Assembly: GCA_945979635.1 (NCBI GenBank)
Contig: CAMFPZ010000003.1
Span: 1 to 15,867, forward strand
Origin: an uncultured Eubacterium sp.
Lineage (GTDB): Bacteria > Bacillota > Clostridia > Oscillospirales > Acutalibacteraceae
Direction of reading: 5' to 3'
Length of the DNA stretch: 15,867 nucleotides
Position numbers and translations under genes: made by a program. Below, piece by piece: positions 7,637 through 13,390 of the stretch (its first letter is position 1; every line of letters begins with the position of its first letter). Below the pieces are notes generated by a model. It was not told the origin of the DNA, did not search any database, and worked only from the letters and a program-made list of their open reading frames with translations.

Positions 7637-9091
7637 TTATTTGTCGTTACAGCTCAATCGAATTCCAAGCTGCTTTATTACCTTTTCGTCAACAGACGAA
7701 AGCATAACCGAGCAATGCATTTCGCTGTTTTTGAGATTGTTGAGCTGGGCAAGAGCTCTTTTTGCATTTTCGTCGGTGACAGCCGAAATGGAAAGTGCAA
7801 TTAGGATTTCGTTTATGTGGAGCTGTGGATTCTTTGCTCCGAGATGCTCGGTCTTGAGTGCTTCAATCGGACGAATAACCTCCGGATCAATGAGCGTAAT
7901 ATCCTCAATATCGGCAAGAGCCTTGAGCGAGTTTAGCAATAATGCACTTGCACATCCCATAATTGCCGAGGTTTTTCCTGTAATAAGTCTGCCGTCTGCA
8001 AGCTCAATAGCAGCAGCAGGAGCACCTGTCTGTCTTGCAAGAGCCTCGGCACGCTCAACGCATTTTCTATCCTCGGATGTAATGCCTGCATTGTTCAAAA
8101 GAAGCTCAAGCTTGTATATTTCGTCGTCATTTTTCGCACCACGCTTTTTGTTAATCTTTGCGTTGAAATAGCGACGAATGATTTCGTCCTTTGACGCACT
8201 TTCGACCGCTTCGTTGTCAAAAATACAGTTGCCTGCCATATTTACGCCCATATCTGTCGGTGACTTATACGGACATTCTCCGTAAATTTTGTCGAAGGTG
8301 GCTTTTAGTACAGGGAAAATTTCGACATCGCGGTTGTAGTTTACTGTTGTTTCTCCGTAGGCATCGAGATGCCACGGGTCTATCATATTGACATCATTTA
8401 GGTCGGCAGTAGCCGCTTCATATGCGATATTTACAGCGTGATTAAGCGGTAAATTCCAAATAGGGAAGGTTTCGAATTTTGCATAGCCGGCCTTTATTCC
8501 ACGCTTGTTTTCGTGATAAAGCTGCGAAAGACAGGTCGCCATCTTTCCGCTGCCCGGTCCCGGTGCGGTTATGATAACAAGTCGGCGAGCGGTTTCGATA
8601 TAATCGTTCTTGCCGTAGCCCTCGTCGGAAACAATTCTCGAAATATTATTTGGATAGCCGTCGATGAGATAGTGGTGGTATGCCTTTATTCCTGCCTCCG
8701 AAAGCTTTTCCTCAAACGCCGTAACCTTTGGAGTGGCGGTGTATTTCGTAAGACAAACCGAACCGACATAAAGCCCCTTGCTTTCGAATGCGTTGATGAG
8801 ACGGAAAACATCAATATCGTATGTAATTCCCAAATCGCCACGAACCTTATTTTTTTCGATATCCTCCGCACTGATGACCAAAACTATTTCTGCTTCATCC
8901 TTGAGCTGAAGCAGCATTTGAAGCTTGCTGTCAGGCAAAAATCCCGGAAGAACTCTGCTTGCGTGGTAGTCATCAAAAAGCTTTCCGCCGAATTCCAAAT
9001 AAAGCTTTCCGCCGAACTCGGAAATTCTTTCCTTGATTCTGCTGGATTGCATCGACAAATATTTATCGTTATCAAAGCCAATCTTATACAT
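7637..9091 (-). CDS. DUF1846 (UPF0371) family protein, function unknown
   Basis: This is a 484-residue protein that I recognise as DUF1846, a conserved cytoplasmic family of unassigned function in Firmicutes and other anaerobes. It begins MYKIGFDNDKY. A P-loop-like segment APGPGSGKMATC at residues 176-187 suggests nucleotide or phosphate binding, although the family role is not established. The region around DPWHLDAYGETTVNYNRD (239-255) is another strongly family-like block. The longer frame to 9184 would run back through a hairpin and into the promoter, so I chose the ATG at 9091, preceded by GAGGGTG. The resulting length agrees with the family. It is first in a unit with an iron alcohol dehydrogenase and probably fprA, suggesting a redox or fermentation link by context only. 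Confidence 0.9.
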   Translation of the reverse strand: MYKIGFDNDKYLSMQSSRIKERISEFGGKLYLEFGGKLFDDYHASRVLPGFLPDSKLQMLLQLKDEAEIVLVISAEDIEKNKVRGDLGITYDIDVFRLINAFESKGLYVGSVCLTKYTATPKVTAFEEKLSEAGIKAYHHYLIDGYPNNISRIVSDEGYGKNDYIETARRLVIITAPGPGSGKMATCLSQLYHENKRGIKAGYAKFETFPIWNLPLNHAVNIAYEAATADLNDVNMIDPWHLDAYGETTVNYNRDVEIFPVLKATFDKIYGECPYKSPTDMGVNMAGNCIFDNEAVESASKDEIIRRYFNAKINKKRGAKNDDEIYKLELLLNNAGITSEDRKCVERAEALARQTGAPAAAIELADGRLITGKTSAIMGCASALLLNSLKALADIEDITLIDPEVIRPIEALKTEHLGAKNPQLHINEILIALSISAVTDENAKRALAQLNNLKNSEMHCSVMLSSVDEKVIKQLGIRLSCNDK

Positions 9092-9110
9092 AAATTCATC
9101 ACCCTCGCTC

Positions 9111-9145
9111 AAAATAAAAAAGACAGGTGTACAAAACACCCGTCT
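9111..9145 (-). terminator. Terminator-like hairpin at the 5' end of the DUF1846 leader
   Basis: On the minus strand, ten-base arms (9136-9145 and 9121-9130) pair fully, with one G-U, around a 5-base loop. They are followed by TTTTTATTTT (9111-9120). The hairpin lies only a few bases after the predicted start of the DUF1846 transcript. It may terminate the upstream ribU transcript, attenuate the DUF1846 gene, or protect its 5' end. Confidence 0.75.
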
Positions 9146-9155
9146 GTACTTACCT

Positions 9156-9184
9156 ATTATAAAGTATGGAGAGGAACTTTTCAA
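9156..9184 (-). promoter_or_regulatory. Sigma-A promoter for the DUF1846-alcohol dehydrogenase unit
   Basis: On the minus strand, TTGAAA (9179-9184), a 17-base spacer and a perfect TATAAT (9156-9161) lie between the ribU stop and the DUF1846 start. Initiation would fall near 9149. Confidence 0.75.
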
Positions 9185-9204
9185 TAGGCAATTTGAATTT
9201 TTAG

Positions 9205-9822
9205 TTATTTTTTACCTTTGAGCACGGGACGGAGCGGCTGATAAACGAGCATCGTAATTGCCACGCTGATTAAACCCTTGACGAAGGTGAACGGAACATT
9301 GAAAATAAGCAGACATTCTACCATATTCTTTACGCTCGGAAGGAGTGCCTTGTACATTCCGAATACTGCCTCCTCAGGGAATCCCAAAACAGAATAGTAT
9401 AAAGGATAAATTAGGAAATAGTTGCTCGGAAGGCTAACGACCGCCATAGCGATTGAGGCGATAACGCCTGCGATGAGTGCGTTTTTCTTCGTCTTATTGT
9501 GCTTGTAAATAAGACCCGCAACTCCTGCAAAAACGGCACCGAGAAGAAAATTAGAAAGCTCTCCGACAAATCCGCTTTGGCTTACTGCCATATGAATGAG
9601 ATTCTTCGTAAGTGCAATAATAATTCCTGCAACAGGACCGTAGGCGAATGCACCGATAAGCTCCGGCAAATCCGAAAAATCGAGCTTGATGAAGCTTGGA
9701 ATTATCGGTATTGAAATCTCGATATACTGAAGCACAACGGCAACAGCTATGAGCATTCCGCAGCCTGCGATGAGGCGGGTTTTCTTTGGCTTGTTTGTTT
9801 TTTGGTTTGTTTGGTTTGACAT
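9205..9822 (-). CDS. ribU: Riboflavin ECF transporter substrate-binding component RibU
   Basis: The 205-residue integral membrane protein has about six hydrophobic segments after a lysine-rich, polar N-terminus. It is the S-component of an energy-coupling factor importer. The block PSFIKLDFSDLPELIGAFAY (42-61) and the following GPVAG and KNLIH motifs are typical of RibU. The C-terminal NVPFTFVKG (175-183) also fits. It binds riboflavin and docks with a shared EcfA-EcfA'-EcfT module, which is not in this window. The assignment is backed by an FMN riboswitch directly upstream, so flavin levels set expression. A strong AAGGAGG site precedes the ATG at 9822. Confidence 0.93.
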   Translation of the reverse strand: MSNQTNQKTNKPKKTRLIAGCGMLIAVAVVLQYIEISIPIIPSFIKLDFSDLPELIGAFAYGPVAGIIIALTKNLIHMAVSQSGFVGELSNFLLGAVFAGVAGLIYKHNKTKKNALIAGVIASIAMAVVSLPSNYFLIYPLYYSVLGFPEEAVFGMYKALLPSVKNMVECLLIFNVPFTFVKGLISVAITMLVYQPLRPVLKGKK

Positions 9823-9840
9823 AATTTCCTCCTTTTGGGC

Positions 9841-9875
9841 AAAAGAGAAGCCCCGGTATCACGCGATACCAGGGC
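9841..9875 (-). terminator. Expression-platform terminator of the FMN riboswitch
   Basis: On the minus strand, eleven-base arms (9865-9875 and 9850-9860) pair with one G-U around a 4-base loop, followed by the T-rich TTCTCTTTT at 9841-9849. It ends 18 bases before the ribU start codon. Its left arm overlaps bases complementary to the 5' edge of the aptamer (10019-10026), which provides an antiterminator. Confidence 0.85.
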
Positions 9876-9918
9876 GAAACAGTCATCATCCTGCACATAG
9901 ATGTGCAAAATAAGTATG

Positions 9919-10031
9919 TATTTCTCTCATCCGGACTTTAACCGTCGGTCTCGGAATTTCACCGAGTCAGCCGTCATTTGACGGGTCGTGGACTTTACCA
10001 CCGGTGAGGAATTTCACCTCGCCCTGAAATA
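9919..10031 (-). promoter_or_regulatory. FMN riboswitch (RFN element) controlling ribU
   Basis: On the minus strand this 113-base element carries the RFN hallmarks: GAGGTGAAATTCC, ACCGGTGGTAAAGTCCACGA, the second GTGAAATTCCGAGACCGAC and GGTTAAAGTCCGGATGAGAG. The P1 helix is closed by TATTTC at the 5' end (10026-10031) and GAAATA at the 3' end (9919-9924). One peripheral helix is formed by CGTC/GACG. FMN binding should favour the terminator at 9841-9875 and switch ribU off. A further small hairpin (TGCACA/TGTGCA, 9892-9907) lies between the aptamer and the terminator. Confidence 0.97.
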
Positions 10032-10043
10032 TTTTGTAAAATT

Positions 10044-10072
10044 ATAATAATACCAATTCTGCAAAATGTCAA
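10044..10072 (-). promoter_or_regulatory. Sigma-A promoter for the riboswitch-ribU transcript
   Basis: On the minus strand, a perfect TTGACA (10067-10072), a 17-base spacer and TATTAT (10044-10049) give a start near 10037, a few bases before the first helix of the FMN aptamer. Confidence 0.8.
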
Positions 10073-10136
10073 TCCCCCTTTTTTCAATACAAGGAAGATA
10101 GGCTTCTGTGCTTTTCGAAGGTGTGGCTGATTTTTG

Positions 10137-10859
10137 CTATTCGAGGTTTCCCGTGAGGAGCATAATGGCCGTTAGTCCGGCAACGGGTGCGGTTTGGGTG
10201 CGGAGAATTCTTTTTCCGAGGGTTGCTCGAATTCCGCCCGAAGCCTCGATTTGCTCGACCTCACTTTCCTCGAATCCGCCTTCCGGACCTATATAGATTG
10301 AAACGCTTTCTGTTTGAGGAGTAACAATCTCCTTTATGCTTCTGCCGCCTCCCTCGTAAAATACGATTTTGACCTCGCTGTCGTCCTGCTTCACGGCTTG
10401 AGTGAGACTTTGCATTGGCGAAATTTTCGGCAAAATACCTCTGCCGCTTTGCTGTGCTGCTTCGAGAGCAATCTTTTGGTAGCGGGCAATTTTCTTTTCT
10501 GATGACTTTTCATCGGGCTTTGATACGCAACGCTTCGTCAGTGTGGGAACAATTTCGCATACGCCCAGCTCGACGCATTTTTGGACAATATCCTCCATTT
10601 TTCCGCTTTTAGGCACACCTTGAAAAATCCTGACCTTGCAGGTCGGTTCGCTTTCGTTAGCCTGTTCATAGCATATTTTCAGAGTCACGGTTTTATTTGT
10701 CATCTCGCTGATTTGGCATCCGTAATCGCGACCGGAGCCGTCGGTCACCATAAGCATATCTCCAACCCTCATTCGAAGTGACCTTCCGATATGCCTCGCG
10801 GATTCACCCTCCAGAAGAACTGTATCGCCGCTTATTTTTTCAACAAATAATTTTTGCAT
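10137..10859 (-). CDS. rsmE: 16S rRNA (uracil-1498-N3)-methyltransferase RsmE
   Basis: The 240-residue protein is a SPOUT-class methyltransferase that methylates U1498 of 16S rRNA using S-adenosylmethionine. It has an N-terminal PUA-like domain with ARHIGRSLRMRVGD (21-34) and the family block KMEDIVQKCVELGV (87-100). The EAAQQSGR segment is at 133-140. The trefoil-knot SAM-binding motifs are IGPEGGF (190-196) and LGKRILRTQTAPV (214-226). The length is typical. The GAGGT ribosome site lies 5 bases before the ATG. The gene begins 14 bases after ogg on the same strand, so the two form an operon. I see no clear terminator between its stop and the ribU promoter. Confidence 0.96.
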   Translation of the reverse strand: MQKLFVEKISGDTVLLEGESARHIGRSLRMRVGDMLMVTDGSGRDYGCQISEMTNKTVTLKICYEQANESEPTCKVRIFQGVPKSGKMEDIVQKCVELGVCEIVPTLTKRCVSKPDEKSSEKKIARYQKIALEAAQQSGRGILPKISPMQSLTQAVKQDDSEVKIVFYEGGGRSIKEIVTPQTESVSIYIGPEGGFEESEVEQIEASGGIRATLGKRILRTQTAPVAGLTAIMLLTGNLE

Positions 10860-10873
10860 TTTGACCTCGCTGA

Positions 10874-11692
10874 TTATAAATTATTTCTTGCCCAATGGAA
10901 GAGATACTGCTGGGCGATGCCCTCAATTCCCTCAAAGCATTTCGGAAATCCGTCGGGATAGTATTCCATAACCCTTTTCATCCAAACATCGAGCGGACAG
11001 CACGAATAAAACTCCATTCCGAAAAGTAATACGCAATCGGCAACCTTTGTGCCGACTCCGTATATTTTCAAAAGCTCCTTTTTCGCTTGCTCCAAGGGTA
11101 GGGTTTTTATTTTTTCCAAATTAATTTCGTCGGATGCAACTGCCTTTGCAAGCCGTTGCAAATATTTTGCACGATAGCCCGTACCTAATGCCTCAAAATC
11201 CTCGACTGTCAGTTGAGCAAGTCTTTGTGCACTCGGAAATGAATAATACCCTTCACAAAGCTCGTCTCCGTATTTTTCGCAAAGGCGTGAAATTATCAGC
11301 TTTATTCTTTTGATATTATTCTGCTGGCTGATAACGAAAGAGCATAACGCCTCCCAGCTATCCTGATTCAGTATGCGAATTCCGTAGTATTCGTCGATTG
11401 TCGAGGATAGGAGCTTGTCCTTTTTCAGCTCCTTGCAAATTTTGTCGTAATCCTTTTCTAAATCGAAATAGTGCACCCAAAAGCCATAGAATGCATCATC
11501 GCTTGTGTTTTCGAAAATCAAATCGTTTTCTTTTTTGATTATGTGCAAAAAATTCCTGCCGGCAACTCCACAATATGAGCCGTCATTCTGTCTAATCCAT
11601 CTAAAAGCCTGACCGCAGTCGAGCGTCAAATCCAAATCAAGACATTTTACACCGCTTACTATAATATCGTTTTTTGTTCTGCTAACCTTCAT
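10874..11692 (-). CDS. ogg: 8-oxoguanine DNA glycosylase/AP lyase, OGG1 type
   Basis: The 272-residue enzyme removes 8-oxoguanine from DNA, starting base-excision repair of oxidative damage. It has the OGG1 N-terminal domain (DCGQAFRW near residue 25) and an HhH-GPD domain. The helix-hairpin-helix reads IYGVGTKVADC, and the two catalytic residues match human OGG1: Lys216 (K249 in human) in GTKVAD and Asp235 (D268 in human) in CPLDVWM. Clostridia are known to carry such OGG1-like enzymes. The longest frame starts at a TTG (11713). I prefer the ATG at 11692 because a GGAG lies 6 bases before it. The SD region is oddly duplicated, with GGAGTACAT occurring twice in tandem, so the ATG at 11704 is a second candidate. 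It leads an operon with rsmE. Confidence 0.93.
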   Translation of the reverse strand: MKVSRTKNDIIVSGVKCLDLDLTLDCGQAFRWIRQNDGSYCGVAGRNFLHIIKKENDLIFENTSDDAFYGFWVHYFDLEKDYDKICKELKKDKLLSSTIDEYYGIRILNQDSWEALCSFVISQQNNIKRIKLIISRLCEKYGDELCEGYYSFPSAQRLAQLTVEDFEALGTGYRAKYLQRLAKAVASDEINLEKIKTLPLEQAKKELLKIYGVGTKVADCVLLFGMEFYSCCPLDVWMKRVMEYYPDGFPKCFEGIEGIAQQYLFHWARNNL

Positions 11693-11730
11693 TATGTACT
11701 CCATGTACTCCAAAGAAATTTGTCAAGTAG

Positions 11731-11759
11731 ATTATATCATTTTTTTCTCGAAAGATAAA
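11731..11759 (-). promoter_or_regulatory. Promoter for ogg-rsmE
   Basis: On the minus strand a perfect TATAAT (11731-11736) preceded by TGA makes an extended -10 element. The -35 region TTTATC (11754-11759), 17 bases upstream, is weak. Confidence 0.6.
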
Positions 11760-11774
11760 GTAAAAAATCGAGCC

Positions 11775-11789
11775 TTGTAAATTTTACAA
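11775..11789. repeat. Perfect 15-bp palindrome upstream of the ogg promoter
   Basis: TTGTAAATTTTACAA is a perfect palindrome about one central base. It begins 15 bases upstream of the -35 region of ogg. It could be an operator, but no known regulator is matched and such palindromes are common in AT-rich DNA. Confidence 0.4.
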
Positions 11790-11938
11790 ATCGTAATACC
11801 TAAAAAATTTGATTTATTTTTCAAAAATCGCTATTTTCCGCGTGTTTCGGCAGTTTTGAGAAAAACATAAAAAAGGCGAAAAAATGTACAAATTTTTTCT
11901 ACGATTTAGTGATAATTCACAAATTATTACAAAAGATG

Positions 11939-12068
11939 TAATTGTTGAAAACTGTGTGTAAAATGTTGAAACTTAATACCGTTTTGGGTTTTCAACACCC
12001 CAAAATGCCCATATTATAGCCTTTTTTGGGCGAGTTTTGCACATTTTCCACCGAGTTTTCCACAATTA
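11939..12068. repeat. Inverted array of DnaA-box-like 9-mers in the divergent intergenic region
   Basis: The gene-free stretch 11693-12241 holds an imperfect inverted repeat with 34-base arms, 11939-11972 and 12035-12068, that match at 27 of 34 positions. Each arm is made of three 9-mers with mirrored spacing. The left arm has reverse-strand boxes at 11943-11951, 11955-11963 and 11964-11972. The right arm has forward boxes at 12035-12043, 12044-12052 and 12056-12064. A seventh, TTTTCAACA, lies at 11989-11997. The boxes read TTTTCAACA, TTTTACACA, GTTTCAACA, TTTTGCACA, TTTTCCACC and TTTTCCACA. They resemble the DnaA box consensus TTATNCACA, and TTTTCCACA is a variant used in Firmicute origins. 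The function is inferred. No dnaA or dnaN gene is nearby. Confidence 0.6.
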
Positions 12069-12171
12069 TTGCATATACTGTATATTACACATCGTTATAG
12101 CTTATCCCCTTGTCAAGCATTTTTTTATGCTCATTTTAACCAAAATCATTTTTTCCGTTCCTGAATAAAAT

Positions 12172-12202
12172 TTGCTAATTTTTCAAACACTATTTGTATA
12201 AT
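12172..12202 (+). promoter_or_regulatory. Probable promoter for the small membrane protein-sleB unit
   Basis: A perfect TATAAT lies at 12197-12202, 39 bases before the ATG at 12242. The best -35 is TTGCTA (12172-12177) with a long 19-base spacer. The -10 is inside an inverted repeat (TTGTA/TACAA, 12194-12207). A forespore sigma factor might be used instead, but no good match was found. Confidence 0.45.
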
Positions 12203-12241
12203 TACAACCCCCAAAAAACTATACAAGAAAGGAATATTGTA

Positions 12242-12517
12242 ATGCTAAAAGGAGTCAATAAACAAATCTTGGAAATCACAAATACCGAATCGCCGTATTT
12301 TGAAAAAATCATATTCTTCGTTCGCTCATCCTCTGCCGATGTTGATGAGCATAAGCTTCGCACTGAGGCAGAAAAAATTTCCGTCTCGACTGCCGTTAAA
12401 CCACCGAAAGCAAAGTACACAAAAAAGCAAATTATTTCTGCCGTATGCACAACTATTCTTTCGCTAATGTCGGGCGTGTCGGTTATTATGATTTTGAATT
12501 GGGCTTTGTCCAGATAA
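12242..12517 (+). CDS. Small membrane-anchored protein of unknown function upstream of sleB
   Basis: The 91-residue product starts MLKGVNKQILEITNTESPYF. I do not recognise a named family. The N-terminal 55 residues are polar and probably cytoplasmic. A lysine-rich stretch is followed by one hydrophobic helix at about residues 64-88, near the C-terminus, so it looks tail-anchored. The ATG at 12242 is chosen because AAAGGA lies 8 bases upstream. An earlier in-frame TTG at 12194 would overlap the -10 box. sleB starts 21 bases after its stop with no promoter between, so the two are almost certainly co-transcribed. A role as a partner or membrane anchor for SleB is plausible but is inference from position only. 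Confidence 0.75.
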   Translation: MLKGVNKQILEITNTESPYFEKIIFFVRSSSADVDEHKLRTEAEKISVSTAVKPPKAKYTKKQIISAVCTTILSLMSGVSVIMILNWALSR

Positions 12518-12538
12518 GTAATGAAAAGGAGAGGGATT

Positions 12539-13252
12539 ATGTCTAAAAGGCTAAAACATAGTATACTAAGTATTTTTCTTGCAATCACGGTTATTGTCGG
12601 AATTGCCGTGGCAAGTCGCTGTGTTTACGATAATTTTTTAAGGGAGGAAAGCGTTTTTGCTTTATCCCGACTCGGTTCAAGCGGAAGCGAGGTAAGGAAA
12701 ATTCAGGGAAAGTTAAAATCGCTCGGCTACTATAATGGCTCGGTAGACGGTATTTATGGCACAAAAACAAAGAATGCCGTAACAGCATTTCAGCGAAACT
12801 GCGGAATAACCGCCGACGGAATATGCGGCAAAACGACATTGCTCTATCTCGGTCTGGGCGGCTCGGGAGGTACCGGCGGAGCAGGCGGCGGCTCGTACAG
12901 CAACGCGGATGTCGAGCTGCTGGCAAAGGTTATTTCCGCCGAAGCCAGAGGCGAAAGCTACGAGGGCCAGGTTGCAGTTGGTGCTGTTATCCTGAACAGA
13001 GTTGCTCATCCCTCCTTTCCCGACTCGCTTTCGGGCGTAGTCTATCAAAAGGGTGCGTTTTCGTGCGTGAATGATTCGAATTGGTATCAGCCTGTTGCAG
13101 AATCCTCAAAGCGTGCGGCACGAGATGCACTGAACGGTTGGGACCCTTCCGGCGGTGCCATCTACTATTTTAACGCCTCAAAAACCAGCGATGCGTTTAT
13201 GCACTCTCGAACAGTAATTAAGGTTATCGGCAACCACAAATTCTGTATATAG
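12539..13252 (+). CDS. sleB: SleB-type spore cortex-lytic / cell wall hydrolase
   Basis: The 237-residue protein is an exported peptidoglycan hydrolase of the SleB/CwlJ type, a lytic transglycosylase acting on spore cortex during germination. Residues 7-26 are a hydrophobic signal or anchor segment. Residues 44-104 form a PG_binding_1 domain (LGSSGSEVRKIQGKLKSLGY). A glycine-rich linker follows at 106-119. The Hydrolase_2 domain spans 122-237 with the catalytic Glu135 in AEARGE, then EGQVAVGAVILNRV. The final NHKFC fits the family end. The ATG at 12539 is preferred over an in-frame ATG at 12521, because AAGGAG (12526-12531) lies 7 bases before it. The usual Bacillus partner ypeB is not adjacent. 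The small membrane gene occupies the upstream position. A vegetative cell wall hydrolase is possible. Confidence 0.88.
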   Translation: MSKRLKHSILSIFLAITVIVGIAVASRCVYDNFLREESVFALSRLGSSGSEVRKIQGKLKSLGYYNGSVDGIYGTKTKNAVTAFQRNCGITADGICGKTTLLYLGLGGSGGTGGAGGGSYSNADVELLAKVISAEARGESYEGQVAVGAVILNRVAHPSFPDSLSGVVYQKGAFSCVNDSNWYQPVAESSKRAARDALNGWDPSGGAIYYFNASKTSDAFMHSRTVIKVIGNHKFCI

Positions 13253-13260
13253 CCTCCACT

Positions 13261-13294
13261 AATCGCACCACCACCCTTGGCGGTGCGATTTTAC
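13261..13294 (+). terminator. Probable terminator after sleB
   Basis: Perfect 9-base arms AATCGCACC (13261-13269) and GGTGCGATT (13282-13290) flank a 12-base loop and are followed by a short T run. The T tract is brief, so termination may be incomplete. Confidence 0.65.
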
Positions 13295-13300
13295 AAGAAT

Positions 13301-13344
13301 TTTACATAAAAACGACTACTATTTTTATAATTTTGTTGTATAAT
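13301..13344 (+). promoter_or_regulatory. Promoter region of the two-component system
   Basis: Two perfect TATAAT boxes occur at 13326-13331 and 13339-13344. The first has TTTACA (13301-13306) at a 19-base spacing. The second has no good -35. The start site used cannot be decided from sequence. Confidence 0.5.
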
Positions 13345-13390
13345 GAAATCAGTATAAAACCACAAAACCTTTCTTATTTTGGAGTTAGCT

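Noticed and set aside
9092..9184. Extended N-terminus of the DUF1846 protein to 9184.
   Set aside because: The extension would read back through the terminator-like hairpin and into the -35 region of its own promoter. The family normally begins at MYKIGFDNDKY.
7395..9187. Long open frames on the plus strand (for example 7395-8171 and 8513-9187).
   Set aside because: They lie antisense to the well-supported alcohol dehydrogenase and DUF1846 genes, have low-complexity serine- or cysteine-rich translations and no ribosome sites of note. They are reading-frame shadows.
11721..11726. Minus-strand TTGACA just upstream of the ogg start.
   Set aside because: There is no -10 box 16-19 bases further on before the coding region. 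It lies downstream of the better extended -10 promoter at 11731-11736.
12112..12132. Hairpin AGCAT/ATGCT with a T-rich loop.
   Set aside because: The stem is only five bases, the T run is in the loop rather than after the stem, and no gene ends here, so a terminator call is not supported.
12162..12194. Possible sigma-G promoter for the sleB unit (TGAATA at 12162-12167).
   Set aside because: The -35 match is exact, but no CATAMTA-like -10 lies at an acceptable distance. The TATAAT at 12197 is a better candidate.
11693..12241. Calling the divergent intergenic region a proven oriC.
   Set aside because: The 9-mers are degenerate relative to TTATCCACA, no dnaA, dnaN, rpmH or parAB gene is in the window, and GC skew could not be computed. 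It is kept only as a hypothesis.
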